The notes below the pieces were generated by a model. The model saw only the letters and a program-made list of their open reading frames with translations, did not search any database and was not told the origin of the DNA. From Vulcanimicrobiota bacterium (GTDB lineage Bacteria > Vulcanimicrobiota > Vulcanimicrobiia > Vulcanimicrobiales > Vulcanimicrobiaceae): a stretch of DNA of 64,000 nt. The position numbers and the translations under genes were made by a program. The DNA is taken from positions 62,001-126,000 of the forward strand of contig JAAXCX010000006.1 in NCBI GenBank assembly GCA_013036105.1, given 5' to 3'. This document shows, piece by piece, positions 42,402 to 51,460 of this stretch. The number at the start of each line of letters is the position of its first letter. Position 1 is the stretch's first letter.

Positions 42402-43570
42402 GCGGTCGCGCCGTTGCCCGTACGCTGCTCGATCGGTTCGAACGCATGCACCGCCGGCCCCGAGTAGGTCGCTTGCGGCCGGATGAGGCGATTGTCGGCG
42501 AGCTGTTCCAGCACGTGCGCCGACCAACCGGCAATCCGCCCGCAGGCAAAGATCGGCGTGAACTCGTCTCCGGGAAATCCTAAGCTGTAAAAAAGCGGCG
42601 CCGTGTAAAAATCGACGTTGGCGTAAATGCTCTTGTCTGGTTTCTTTTCGCGCAGAACGAGATTGGAAGCATCTTCGAGCGCGCGCGCGATCTTGTACCA
42701 CTTCGGATCGTGCAATTCGCTCAGTTTTTTCGCGACGGCCTCTAAATGACGCGCGCGCGGATCGCGGACTTTGTATTCGCGATGCCCCATGCCCATGATG
42801 CGTTCGCCGCGCGCGAGCACTTCGCGCACGTACGCTTCCGCGCGCTCGGGTTTTCCCACCTCGAGCAGCACGCGGCCGACCGCACTCGCCGCGCCCCCGT
42901 GTGCTTCGCCTTCGAGCGTCGCGATCGCCGAGGTCACCGCGGCATACAGATCGGCTTTCGTTGAAGCGGTGACGCGTGCTGAAAACGTCGATGCGTTGAA
43001 CGAATGATCGGCCAGCAGCACGAGATAGGTGTCCATCGCGTCTTCCGCCACTTCGGAAGGTTCGGTGCCGCGGCACATATAGAGGAAGTTCGCCGCCTGT
43101 GAGAGATCGTGCCGGGGCTCGATCGGTTCGAGTCCGCGGCGAATGCGATCCCACATCGCGACGGCGGTCGGCACTTTGGCGATCAACTCGATCGCCGTAT
43201 GCACGTCTGAAACGTGCGCGCCGTGCGCGTCGACCGGCACGAAAATCGCGAGTCCCGAAACGATCGTGCGCAGCACGTCCATCGGCCAAGCGTCTTTGGG
43301 AACGCGCTCCATCGCATTGATGAGCGGCTCGGGCAGCATACGGTGCGCGCCGAGTTCTTTGCGCAGCTCGTCGAGCTGCTTCGTTGAAGGGAGACGTCCG
43401 TACAACAGGAGATGCACGACTTCTTCGAAGCACGCGTTAGGCGCTAAATCGTCGATGTCGTAGCCGCGGTACGTGAGCCGCCCTTCCTTACCCTCGACGT
43501 TGGAAAGCAGCGTGCTGCCGACGACGACGCCTTCAAGGCCCCGGTCGACGACGATCCCTGTTGCAGACAT
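42386..43570 (-). CDS. Citrate synthase (or 2-methylcitrate synthase)
   Basis: Condenses acetyl-CoA (or propionyl-CoA) with oxaloacetate. Catalytic residues are in place: LLADHSFNASTF (first His), GMGHREYKVRDPRA (second His) and YANVDFYTAPLFYSLG (Asp). EGRLTYRGYDIDDLAPNACF at the N-terminus is typical of the Gram-positive/archaeal and PrpC-like branch; 394 residues. GGAGAG precedes ATG 43570, and the gene follows the exported protein gene by 9 bases. Because this genome also encodes a methylmalonyl-CoA mutase-type enzyme for propionate, a citrate role is slightly favoured over methylcitrate. Confidence 0.92.
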   Translation of the reverse strand: MSATGIVVDRGLEGVVVGSTLLSNVEGKEGRLTYRGYDIDDLAPNACFEEVVHLLLYGRLPSTKQLDELRKELGAHRMLPEPLINAMERVPKDAWPMDVLRTIVSGLAIFVPVDAHGAHVSDVHTAIELIAKVPTAVAMWDRIRRGLEPIEPRHDLSQAANFLYMCRGTEPSEVAEDAMDTYLVLLADHSFNASTFSARVTASTKADLYAAVTSAIATLEGEAHGGAASAVGRVLLEVGKPERAEAYVREVLARGERIMGMGHREYKVRDPRARHLEAVAKKLSELHDPKWYKIARALEDASNLVLREKKPDKSIYANVDFYTAPLFYSLGFPGDEFTPIFACGRIAGWSAHVLEQLADNRLIRPQATYSGPAVHAFEPIEQRTGNGATAHSSS

Positions 43571-43579
43571 AATCTCTCC

Positions 43580-44524
43580 TTAGTTCGGCACCTCCGCTAA
43601 GTGCTGGCCGTATTCCCGCGGATTAAAATACCATTCCGGAAGCGAATTCGGAAACGTGATGTCGGTGAAGTCGAAGTCGACCGTTGCGCCGTCGCCGCCG
43701 TAAACGGTTTGCGTTCCGTTCGATTCGACGCGCGGTTCCACAATGCCGTGGAGGTGCGTGACGACCAGCTGCCCGCTCAGATAGCCGAGCGTGTAGGTGA
43801 AGGTGACGGGAAAAATTCCCTCGTCGCCGGTGAACAGCCGGTCGTGGGCGATGATGCGCCGCAATTCGTAACTCTTCTTGTCCACCCAAATCTGACGCAG
43901 CACGTTGCGCTCGGGATCGCGGCGCGGGCGCAGGACCAGATGCAGAAGATTCCGCTCGACCGTCATCTGGGGAACGTCATAGTCCGACTCGCCGATGGCG
44001 ACCACGGATCCGATGGTTTTGAGCGGTTCGGACGAGGGCTCGGGCGTCGGAACGTATGACTGCGGGTTGAGGTGCTGCGTGCGCGGCGCTGCCGCAAAAA
44101 CGTCGGCGGTCGGCGGCCCGGGATCGGTGGCTTCATTGAGTGCCGGACGGTCGAAACTGGGCGGGCCTTCGGCATCGTCGCGATAGATGCGGCGCGTCAG
44201 CGCGGCGCGGTCGAGATTACGGACCCAGTAATGCGTCGTGTACGATCCGAGCGGATCGGGATAGGGCGCCGCGCCCGGTTCCGCGGCGTAGTTGGTGTAC
44301 TGCGTCCGGATCATCGTGTAGGTCTCGTAGGCCGGCGGGGGGCGGTGCGATCGAAAGACGCGGCGGATGATACCGAGCACTCGGACCGGCGTCAGAGTTT
44401 GGTAGGGCGGAAGCGCGGCCTGCGCGGCCGGCGCACTCGCCTGCGCGCCGGTGCGGATAGGACCGGCGACGGAAAAGGCCAGGATGGCGGAGGCCAAAAG
44501 CGCCGCCAAGAGATTTTTCAGCAT
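43580..44524 (-). CDS. Exported hypothetical protein
   Basis: A 314-residue protein with a signal peptide (MLKNLLAALLASAILAFSVA). The mature part begins with TPVRVLGIIRRVFRSHRPPP and then TYTMIRTQYTNY. Later VDKKSYELRRIIAHDRLF and FTYTLGYLSGQLVVTHLHGI look like beta strands of an outer-membrane lipoprotein-sorting (LolA-like) or DUF-type half-barrel, but I cannot assign a family. No lipobox. It lies 36 bases after the amidohydrolase and 9 before citrate synthase in the same direction. Confidence 0.75.
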   Translation of the reverse strand: MLKNLLAALLASAILAFSVAGPIRTGAQASAPAAQAALPPYQTLTPVRVLGIIRRVFRSHRPPPAYETYTMIRTQYTNYAAEPGAAPYPDPLGSYTTHYWVRNLDRAALTRRIYRDDAEGPPSFDRPALNEATDPGPPTADVFAAAPRTQHLNPQSYVPTPEPSSEPLKTIGSVVAIGESDYDVPQMTVERNLLHLVLRPRRDPERNVLRQIWVDKKSYELRRIIAHDRLFTGDEGIFPVTFTYTLGYLSGQLVVTHLHGIVEPRVESNGTQTVYGGDGATVDFDFTDITFPNSLPEWYFNPREYGQHLAEVPN

Positions 44525-44560
44525 ACTCGGCTTGTATAACGTCTGGAAGGTTCCCGAATG

Positions 44561-45940
44561 TTACGCCAGGCGCGAGGTATCGATCCGTCGCCCTCCCAGC
44601 ATCACGAAGGAAGGCTTTTCAAGCGTGCGGATATTCGCCACGGGGTCGGCCGAAACGGCGATCACGTCGGCCAGCTTTCCCGGGGCGAGCGTTCCACGGT
44701 CGGGCGTGTCGAGCAGGCCGGCCGCGCGGCTGGTAGCCGAGCGCAACACGTCGATCGGCCGCATTCCCATCGACGCCAAAAGCGCAAAGTCTTTATTGTT
44801 TTCCGCATGTGGAAAAACGCCGGCGTCGGTACCGTAGGAAATCTTCACGCGGCTTGCGATGGTTCGCTGCATTCCCGCATTTCGCAGCTGCGCGGCCAGT
44901 TCGGCTTTAGCGATGCCGCCGGGCGAAACTTTATTTGGATTGCCCGGCTGCAGAATCGAATCGAGCGCCCAGATCGTCGGCGTCAGATAGGTGCCGCGAT
45001 CTTCCATTTTCTTGAGCGTGGCTTCGCTGACGCCGGTGCCGTGTTCGATAGAATGCACGCCGCCGTCAACGGCGATCTCAATGCCCTTGTCGCCGTGCGC
45101 GTGCGCGGCGACGCGGCGTTCGAACTTCGTCGATTCGTCAACGACCGCTTGCACTTCGTCGAGATTAAACTGCGGAATATCCCACACGTCGCCGTACGAA
45201 AGCACGCCGCCCGTTGCAAGAATTTTGATCACATCAACGTGGCGCTTCACGTGCTCGCGTACGCGTTCGCGGAAACCGTACGGTCCGTACGAGACGCCGC
45301 TTTCAATCTCGGAATCGACATGCACGAACTCGGGCAGATCGTTGGTATCGCCGTGTCCGCCCGTGATGGAAAGCGAAGGGCCGGCTGCAAGCATACGCGG
45401 ACCGACAATTGCGCCGTTGGCGATCGCGTTGCGCAGTGCGAGATCGATGCCGGCGCCGCCGCCGACATCGCGAATCGACGTGAATCCGTTGCGCAGCATC
45501 GCCTGCGCGTTGTGAATGCTATACAGCGCGGCTTCCGCCACGTTGTCAGCTGCAGTTTTGGGCGGAAGCAAAGCCAGCATGTACGTATCGGGAACCACGC
45601 GCGCGGCGACGTGCGTGTGGCAGTCGATCAAGCCGGGCATCAGCGTCGCGCTACCAAGGTCGACGACCTGCGCGTCGCTGCCGGCATCGCCCGCGTGCAG
45701 CGAGACGATACGCTCTCCCTTGATCACGAGCATGCCCGGCGTCTTCATTTCTTCGCCGTCAAAAAGGCGCGCCGCTTTGAGCACCGTCACTTGTTCGGCC
45801 GCTCGCGCGCGCCAGGGCAGAAAGAGCGCCGCTCCGGCGGCCGCGGCGCCGAGCAAGAACGAACGGCGTGCGTAGAGCAGTTCGACTTGAGCGAACAGGC
45901 GATCCGAATGCGGAACGTGTGGACAGCGGCAATCGAACAT
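44561..45940 (-). CDS. Tat-exported amidohydrolase (imidazolonepropionase-like)
   Basis: A metal-dependent hydrolase of the amidohydrolase superfamily, 459 residues, resembling aryldialkylphosphatase/prolidase-like members. Near residue 26, ARRSFLLGAAAAGAALFLPW looks like a twin-arginine signal. The metal site reads DCHTHVAA (HxH), IKILATGG (carboxylated Lys), AAHAHG and IEHGTG (two His) and YGTDAG (Asp). It follows ddl by 7 bases where many bacteria have ftsQ. The substrate is unknown; an acyl-dipeptide or lactone is typical of relatives. Confidence 0.88.
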   Translation of the reverse strand: MFDCRCPHVPHSDRLFAQVELLYARRSFLLGAAAAGAALFLPWRARAAEQVTVLKAARLFDGEEMKTPGMLVIKGERIVSLHAGDAGSDAQVVDLGSATLMPGLIDCHTHVAARVVPDTYMLALLPPKTAADNVAEAALYSIHNAQAMLRNGFTSIRDVGGGAGIDLALRNAIANGAIVGPRMLAAGPSLSITGGHGDTNDLPEFVHVDSEIESGVSYGPYGFRERVREHVKRHVDVIKILATGGVLSYGDVWDIPQFNLDEVQAVVDESTKFERRVAAHAHGDKGIEIAVDGGVHSIEHGTGVSEATLKKMEDRGTYLTPTIWALDSILQPGNPNKVSPGGIAKAELAAQLRNAGMQRTIASRVKISYGTDAGVFPHAENNKDFALLASMGMRPIDVLRSATSRAAGLLDTPDRGTLAPGKLADVIAVSADPVANIRTLEKPSFVMLGGRRIDTSRLA

Positions 45941-45947
45941 TATCTTC

Positions 45948-46892
45948 TCACTTCGTCAGCACGCGTTCGCCGTTGCGCGAAAACGCGTAGCCCAAGAGCC
46001 TATCGACGAGCGCGTTATAACCAATGCCGACTGCGTTGCACACGTCGGGCAGAACGCTCGTCGGCGTCAGGCCGGGCAACGCGTTGATTTCCAAGATATA
46101 GGGACGACCTTCCTTGCTGACGATGAAATCCGTGCGCGAATAATCCCGCAGACCGATGAGGCGGTGCGCCGAGAGCGCGAGCATCCCGATCCGCGCCGCG
46201 AGATCCGGCTCGATAGGCGCGGGAACGACATGCGTGCTGCCGCCGGGAGCATACTTGGACTCGAAATCATAAAACTCGCCGGCGTTTGAAATGATCTCGG
46301 CCACCGGCAGCGCTTCCTCTCCTAACACCGCGCACGTAAACTCACGCCCGGGGATAAACTCCTCGGCGATGACTTCGGCATACTGCTCCGCCAAGGAGAT
46401 CATCGCTTGCGACCATTGCTCGTGCGTGCGCACGATCGCAACTCCCGCACTGCTGCCCTGATACCGTGGCTTCACGACGAGCGGCAAATTCAGCGAACCT
46501 GGTAAGAGCGGCAGCGTGCCGCCGGAAAGATCGAAGAGATCCCACGTTGCGGTCGGCAAGCCTTCGGCCGAAAACAGTTTTTTGGTCAAGTGCTTGTCCA
46601 TCGCGAGCGCCGCACTTTCCAAACCGCTGCCCGTGTACGGAAGGCCGAGAAAATCAAGGATGCCCTGCAACTGCCCGTCTTCGCCGCCCGGGCCATGCAG
46701 CGCGTTGAAAACCGCGTCCGGGGCGATGTCGCGAATCGCGTCGACGAATTTCCGGTCGTAGTCGAGCGATTGCGCGGCGTAGCCGAGCGATTCGAGCGCG
46801 CGCATAACGCCGGTTCCGGTGCGAATCGAGATCTCACGCTCGGCGCTCGAGCCGCCCATGACGACCGCGACGCGCGCTTTTTTCTTTTTCAT
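45948..46892 (-). CDS. ddl: D-alanine--D-alanine ligase
   Basis: An ATP-grasp ligase joining two D-alanines for the peptidoglycan stem peptide. VVMGGSSAEREISIRTGTGV is the N-terminal substrate motif, HGPGGEDGQLQGILDFLGLP the second, LVVKPRYQGSSAGVAIV the ATP-grasp Lys region, and YILEINALPGLTPTS the metal-binding end. It has 314 residues. ATG 46892 (MKKKKARVAV) overlaps the murB stop; longer readings lie inside murB. Confidence 0.96.
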   Translation of the reverse strand: MKKKKARVAVVMGGSSAEREISIRTGTGVMRALESLGYAAQSLDYDRKFVDAIRDIAPDAVFNALHGPGGEDGQLQGILDFLGLPYTGSGLESAALAMDKHLTKKLFSAEGLPTATWDLFDLSGGTLPLLPGSLNLPLVVKPRYQGSSAGVAIVRTHEQWSQAMISLAEQYAEVIAEEFIPGREFTCAVLGEEALPVAEIISNAGEFYDFESKYAPGGSTHVVPAPIEPDLAARIGMLALSAHRLIGLRDYSRTDFIVSKEGRPYILEINALPGLTPTSVLPDVCNAVGIGYNALVDRLLGYAFSRNGERVLTK

Positions 46893-47836
46893 GCGGTGAA
46901 GACGCCGACCAGGTGCACTTCGAGTTGCAAATCCACGCCGAACTGTTCGCTCACCGCGCGGCGGACACGCGCCAGCAGCGTCGCGACGTCTTTGGCGGTC
47001 GCGCTGCCGGTGTTGGTGATGAAGTTGGCATGCAGCGCCGAAACTTCCGCACCGCCTTCGCGCCACCCCTTAGCGCCGGCGGCTTCGATCAAACGGGCCG
47101 CTTTGTCGCCTTGCGGATTGCGGAAACACGAGCCGGCGTTGGGCAACGCGACCGGCTGGGTGCGTTTGCGCCGGACCAGACGCTCTTGCATCTCCTCGCG
47201 CACGGCCTGCGCTTCGCCGCGCTCGAACGCCAGCGTCACGCGCGAAACGATCGCGTCGCGCGCCAGCGACGTGTGACGGTAGTAATAGTGAACCGAAACC
47301 GGGTGCGCCTGCGGTTTGGCCGGCGACTGCACCCAGACTTCACGCACGAAGTCGCCAATCTCGCGATCGGTGCCCGCATTCATGCGCAGCGAACCGCCCA
47401 CGCTGCCGGGAATTCCGGCCAGCGAACCGATTCCGACAGCGCCCGCCGACGCGGCTTTCGCGGTGAGCAGCGACATGGCGGCCGACGCGCCGGCGTGCAC
47501 GGTCACTTGGCCGCCGTTATCCTCGACGTCGATCGCAGCGAATCCGCCGGCCAGCCGCAAAACCATTCCGCGAATACCGCCGTCGCCAATCAGCAGATTG
47601 CTTCCGCTTCCCAGAACGAACCACGGCAATTTGCGGCGCGCGCACAGCCGCATGATCTCCGCGAGCTGCTCTTCATGTTCCGCAACCACCCACGCATCGG
47701 CCGGTCCGCCAATCTTCCAAGACGTGTACGGCGCGAGCGGTTCGTCGAAACGCACGCCGTCGCCGCAGATCGCGCGAAGTTTTTCGCGATCCGCATCGGT
47801 CAGCAGGCTGCTCAGCTCGGAATCGGCCGCGATCAT
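46889..47836 (-). CDS. murB: UDP-N-acetylenolpyruvoylglucosamine reductase
   Basis: A flavoenzyme that reduces enolpyruvyl-UDP-GlcNAc to UDP-MurNAc with NADPH. APYTSWKIGGPADAW and FVLGSGSNLLIGDGGIRGMV form the FAD-binding domain, GSLAGIPGSVGGSLRMNAG binds flavin, and NAGSCFRNP has the proton-donor Ser in a type II-like arrangement; 315 residues. It overlaps murC and ddl by 4 bases each. Confidence 0.96.
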   Translation of the reverse strand: MIAADSELSSLLTDADREKLRAICGDGVRFDEPLAPYTSWKIGGPADAWVVAEHEEQLAEIMRLCARRKLPWFVLGSGSNLLIGDGGIRGMVLRLAGGFAAIDVEDNGGQVTVHAGASAAMSLLTAKAASAGAVGIGSLAGIPGSVGGSLRMNAGTDREIGDFVREVWVQSPAKPQAHPVSVHYYYRHTSLARDAIVSRVTLAFERGEAQAVREEMQERLVRRKRTQPVALPNAGSCFRNPQGDKAARLIEAAGAKGWREGGAEVSALHANFITNTGSATAKDVATLLARVRRAVSEQFGVDLQLEVHLVGVFTA

Positions 47837-49191
47837 GCGGAGACGTCCCGCGCGAGCTCCGCGGCAACCTTGGTGATGTTTCCGGCTCCGAGCATGAGCA
47901 CGAGCGCGTTCGCGGGCGCTTCGCGCTGCAGCACTTCGCGCAGGTCGTGCACGTACTTGACGTACGAAATCGAAACGCCCGCAGCCGCCAGCGGTTCGCC
48001 GATCAAGCGTTCCGTTACGCCATCGATCGGCGCTTCGCCCGCGCCGTAAATCGGAGCAAGATAGACGAAATCGGCATCGGCAAGCGCTTCGGCAAATGCG
48101 CCCGCCAAATACGACGTGCGCGTGTAGCGGTGCGGTTGAAACGCGGCGACGATAGGACCGTGGTGATAGCGGCGCGCGGCGGCGATCGTTTCGCGCACGG
48201 CCGTCGGATGGTGCGCGTAGTCGTCAACGACGACCATGCGTGCGGTCTTTGCCAAAACGTCGAAGCGGCGGCGCACGCCGCGGAAACCGCTCAGCGATTC
48301 GGCCATCGAAGCGAACGGAATATTCAGCGCCCAGCCCACTGCTGCCGCGGCCAGCGCGTTCTCGACGTTCATCGCGCCCGGTACGTGCAGTTCAACCGTT
48401 CCCAAGCGCGCGCCGTCGGCGAAGAGCTCGAACGTGGACTGCACGTGTTCAAAACGAATGTTCGATGCGTGCACGCTCGCATCGGCGGCGATTCCGAAGG
48501 TGATCGTGCGCGCGCGCCGCGCGCTTTGCGCCAGCGATCGCGTGAGCGGATTATCCACCCCAACGATCGCCGCACCGTCCGCCGGCGCCTTTGCCAGAAA
48601 CTCTTCGAAGGCCGCGACGAGCTTCGGAATCTCGGCGTCGGAAGTGAGATGATCGTTCTCGATATTGGTGACGACCGCGACGACCGGATCGAGCAGCGTG
48701 AACGATCCGTCGGACTCGTCGGCTTCGGTGAGAAACCAGGGCGCGGTGCCGTCGTGCGCGTTGGTGCCGAGCTCGCCGTCGATCCCGCCGAGCACCAAAC
48801 TTGCATCGACCTTGGCGCCGCGCAAGACAGCGGCCGTCATCGCGGTCGTCGTCGTCTTGCCATGGGTGCCGCAAATTGCGATGCCGCGCCGCCCTTCCAT
48901 GATCCGCGCGAGCATCTCGCCGCGGCCGATGACGGGAATGCCGCGCTCGAGCGCGGAGCGGTATTCCGGATTCTCGCGATCGATCGCGGAACTCACGACG
49001 ACGGCCGTCGCGCCGTTGACGTTGCGCGCGTCGTGTCCAACGGTAACCGTCGCGCCCGCAGCTCGCAGTTCTTTGATCAGCGGCGAGTCGATCGCGTCCG
49101 AACCGGTCACGCGTTCGCCGCGCTGGAGCAAGATGCGCGCGATGGCGCTCATCCCGATGCCGCCGATTCCCACGAAGTGCAAGGTGCGCAA
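47833..49191 (-). CDS. murC: UDP-N-acetylmuramate--L-alanine ligase
   Basis: Adds the first amino acid, L-Ala, to UDP-MurNAc. The Rossmann UDP-binding domain starts RTLHFVGIGGIGMSAIARIL, the central ATPase domain has CGTHGKTTTTAMTAAVL, and VVDDYAHHPTAVRETIAAAR is the MurC-specific block; 452 residues. The start is probably TTG 49191, 2 bases after the murG stop, since upstream codons lie in murG; another TTG three codons downstream is possible. Its stop overlaps murB (ATGA). Confidence 0.95.
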   Translation of the reverse strand: MRTLHFVGIGGIGMSAIARILLQRGERVTGSDAIDSPLIKELRAAGATVTVGHDARNVNGATAVVVSSAIDRENPEYRSALERGIPVIGRGEMLARIMEGRRGIAICGTHGKTTTTAMTAAVLRGAKVDASLVLGGIDGELGTNAHDGTAPWFLTEADESDGSFTLLDPVVAVVTNIENDHLTSDAEIPKLVAAFEEFLAKAPADGAAIVGVDNPLTRSLAQSARRARTITFGIAADASVHASNIRFEHVQSTFELFADGARLGTVELHVPGAMNVENALAAAAVGWALNIPFASMAESLSGFRGVRRRFDVLAKTARMVVVDDYAHHPTAVRETIAAARRYHHGPIVAAFQPHRYTRTSYLAGAFAEALADADFVYLAPIYGAGEAPIDGVTERLIGEPLAAAGVSISYVKYVHDLREVLQREAPANALVLMLGAGNITKVAAELARDVSA

Positions 49192-49193
49192 GG

Positions 49194-50303
49194 TCAGCTC
49201 TCGTTCTTGCTGACGAGCGCCTCCACCCGCGCAAGAATTGCGGTGACCGGGTCGCGATTGGCGCGCACGCGCGCGGCCGAGCGCATTTCGTCCAGGCGTT
49301 CGGGCTGCATCAGCTCGCGCAGCGTCCACCAAAGCGAATCGGCGTTCAGCTCGCCGTCCGCGATGACCACGGCCGCGCCGCTATTGGCGAGCATCCGGGC
49401 ATTCCGCGCCTGGTGGTCGTCGGCGGCGAACGGATAGGGCACGAGCACGGCGGGAATACCGAGCGCGGTCAATTCGCCAAGCGTGGACGCACCCGCGCGC
49501 GCGATGGCGAGATCGCAAACGGCGTATGCATCGGCCATGTCGGGCAAATACGCGACGAGCACCGCGAGATTCTCGCCGAAGGGCGTTCGTTCGGCAGCCT
49601 GCATATAGTCGTAGTCGCGCTCGCCGCAGACGTGCAGCACTTGCCAAGCCGGGGGCAGCGCGCGCCGGGTGACCAGCGCCGCGACGGCTTCGTTGATCGT
49701 CCGCGCACCTTGGCTACCGCCGATCGCCAAAATCGTGCGCCGCGACGGATCGAGTCCCAAGCGCCGCGCCGCTTCTATCCGGTTATCGGGATGCAGCAGC
49801 GAAGCCCGCACCGGAACGCCGGTATAGACGTACTTGCGTGCGAACGCCGGATCGGGTTGCGGAAATGCGCCCCACACTTCGTCGACGATTGGCGCCAGTA
49901 AGCGATTCGCAAGTCCGGGATGCGCGTTGGGCTCGAGCAAAGCCAGTGCCGGACTCGGGCGAACGCCGCGCAGAATTCGCGCAGCGGCCATCGCCGGAAA
50001 ACAGACGTAACCGCCGGTCGCGATCGCGATATCGGGATCGAAACTCCGCAACACGCCCACGCCTTGCGCGATGCCCACCGTGTTTGCCGCAATGGTGCGC
50101 AGCGTACCCAGCGAAGCGCTGCGCTGCAACGGACTGCTTTCGATCGTCTCGAGTTCGTAGCCGGCCGCGGGCACGAGCGTGTTTTCGATTCCGTCGGGAC
50201 TTCCAATAAAAAGAATCTCCGCGCGGTCGCGCAACGCGTCGGCGAGCGCGATAGCGGGATAGACGTGACCGCCGGTGCCGCCGCCGGCGAACGCAACCTT
50301 CAC
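49194..50303 (-). CDS. murG: Lipid II synthase (UDP-GlcNAc transferase) MurG
   Basis: A peripheral glycosyltransferase that adds GlcNAc to lipid I at the inner membrane. FAGGGTGGHVYPAIALADAL is the first G-loop, IGGSQGARTINEAVAAL the second, and RAGASTLGELTALGIPAVL with PYPFAADDHQARNARML the donor-binding C domain. At 369 residues it is full length. GTG 50303 overlaps the ftsW stop (GTGA). Confidence 0.97.
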   Translation of the reverse strand: MKVAFAGGGTGGHVYPAIALADALRDRAEILFIGSPDGIENTLVPAAGYELETIESSPLQRSASLGTLRTIAANTVGIAQGVGVLRSFDPDIAIATGGYVCFPAMAAARILRGVRPSPALALLEPNAHPGLANRLLAPIVDEVWGAFPQPDPAFARKYVYTGVPVRASLLHPDNRIEAARRLGLDPSRRTILAIGGSQGARTINEAVAALVTRRALPPAWQVLHVCGERDYDYMQAAERTPFGENLAVLVAYLPDMADAYAVCDLAIARAGASTLGELTALGIPAVLVPYPFAADDHQARNARMLANSGAAVVIADGELNADSLWWTLRELMQPERLDEMRSAARVRANRDPVTAILARVEALVSKNES

Positions 50304-51460
50304 TCTGCCGCGTTGACGCGCCGGTGCCGCCCAACGTTGATGATCAGCGCAACGGCAATCAGCGACACGATCAGCGAGCTTCCGCCGAACGATATAAAAG
50401 GAAGAGGTACGCCGGTCACGGGCCAGGACGACGTGACGACGGCGATGTTTACGAACGCTTGGATGACGATGAGCGCGGCGCAGCCGGTCGCCAAGAAGAA
50501 CCCGAACCGGTCGGGCGCGGCGATGGCGATGCGAATCGCGCGATAGGCCAGCGTTCCGAACAGGATCAGCACCGTCGCCGTTCCGATCAGACCCAGTTCC
50601 TCGCCGAGCACCGAGAAGATGAAATCGGTGTACTGTTCGGGCAAGTAGAAGAATTTCGCACGTGATTCGCCCAAGCCGACGCCAAAGAGTCCGCCGCTCC
50701 CGAGCGCGAGCAACGACTGCACGATGTGAAAGCCGGTGTTCTGCGCGTCTTTAAACGGATGGAGAAACGCAAAGATGCGCGCGCGCTTGTACGGGCTGCT
50801 CATGATCGCAATCGCGGCGGGAGGAAGGGTGACCGCAACGACCATCAGCAGATGTTCTATCCGCGCTCCGGCCGCGAAGAACATCGCAAAGGCCGTGAAG
50901 ACCAAGAGGCTCGATGTTCCAATGTCGGGTTCGATGAGCACGAGCATCGCGGTGAAGAAGACCGGGATGCAGAGCGGTGCGAGCCCGCGCGTCAGCGAGG
51001 TGATGCGTTCGCCGCGGCCTGCTAGCGCGGCCGCCAAGTATATGACCAATCCCAGTTTTGCAAACTCGGACGGCTGCAGTGAGACTGGGCCCGCGCCGAT
51101 CCAGCGGCGCGCGCCGGAGACCGTCTGACCCAAGTGCGGAACGAAAACGGATAGCAGGCCCGCGATGCACAGCAGCAACGCGTACGGTGCGAACGCACGC
51201 AGCTTGCGGTAATCGACCTTGTAGGCGAAGTAGGCGCAAACCAATCCGATGACCAGATAGATCGCCTGGCGCTTCACGTAGTAGGCCGTGTCGTGATGAT
51301 CGGCGTATGCCTGCGCACTCGAAGCGCTGAAGATCATAACCAGCCCGATGGCGACCAAACTCGTGACCGCGATGAATAGCCACGTGTCGGGCGGCGTCGT
51401 CACGAACGAGCGCGGGAGCTCTTGGTTATGGGCTTGCCGCTTGGCGACCGATGCCTTCAT
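50300..51460 (-). CDS. ftsW: Septal peptidoglycan glycosyltransferase FtsW
   Basis: A SEDS-family polymerase of 386 residues with ten predicted membrane helices. SGARRWIGAGPVSLQPSEFA and TDFIFSVLGEELGLIGTATV are SEDS signatures, and PLPFISFGGSSLIVSLIAVA is the C-terminal block. A cytoplasmic N-terminal extension precedes helix 1. Position between murD and murG supports FtsW over RodA. Works with the class B PBP encoded at 57374. Confidence 0.96.
   Translation of the reverse strand: MKASVAKRQAHNQELPRSFVTTPPDTWLFIAVTSLVAIGLVMIFSASSAQAYADHHDTAYYVKRQAIYLVIGLVCAYFAYKVDYRKLRAFAPYALLLCIAGLLSVFVPHLGQTVSGARRWIGAGPVSLQPSEFAKLGLVIYLAAALAGRGERITSLTRGLAPLCIPVFFTAMLVLIEPDIGTSSLLVFTAFAMFFAAGARIEHLLMVVAVTLPPAAIAIMSSPYKRARIFAFLHPFKDAQNTGFHIVQSLLALGSGGLFGVGLGESRAKFFYLPEQYTDFIFSVLGEELGLIGTATVLILFGTLAYRAIRIAIAAPDRFGFFLATGCAALIVIQAFVNIAVVTSSWPVTGVPLPFISFGGSSLIVSLIAVALIINVGRHRRVNAAE

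Noticed and set aside
44558-46087. Open frame of 509 codons antisense to the amidohydrolase
   Set aside because: Shadow of a gene with all metal ligands in place; no domain of its own.
47947-49437. Open frame of 496 codons antisense to murC/murG
   Set aside because: Composition (Arg/Asp/Ala/Val-rich) is that expected from the complement of GC-rich coding DNA; no motif.
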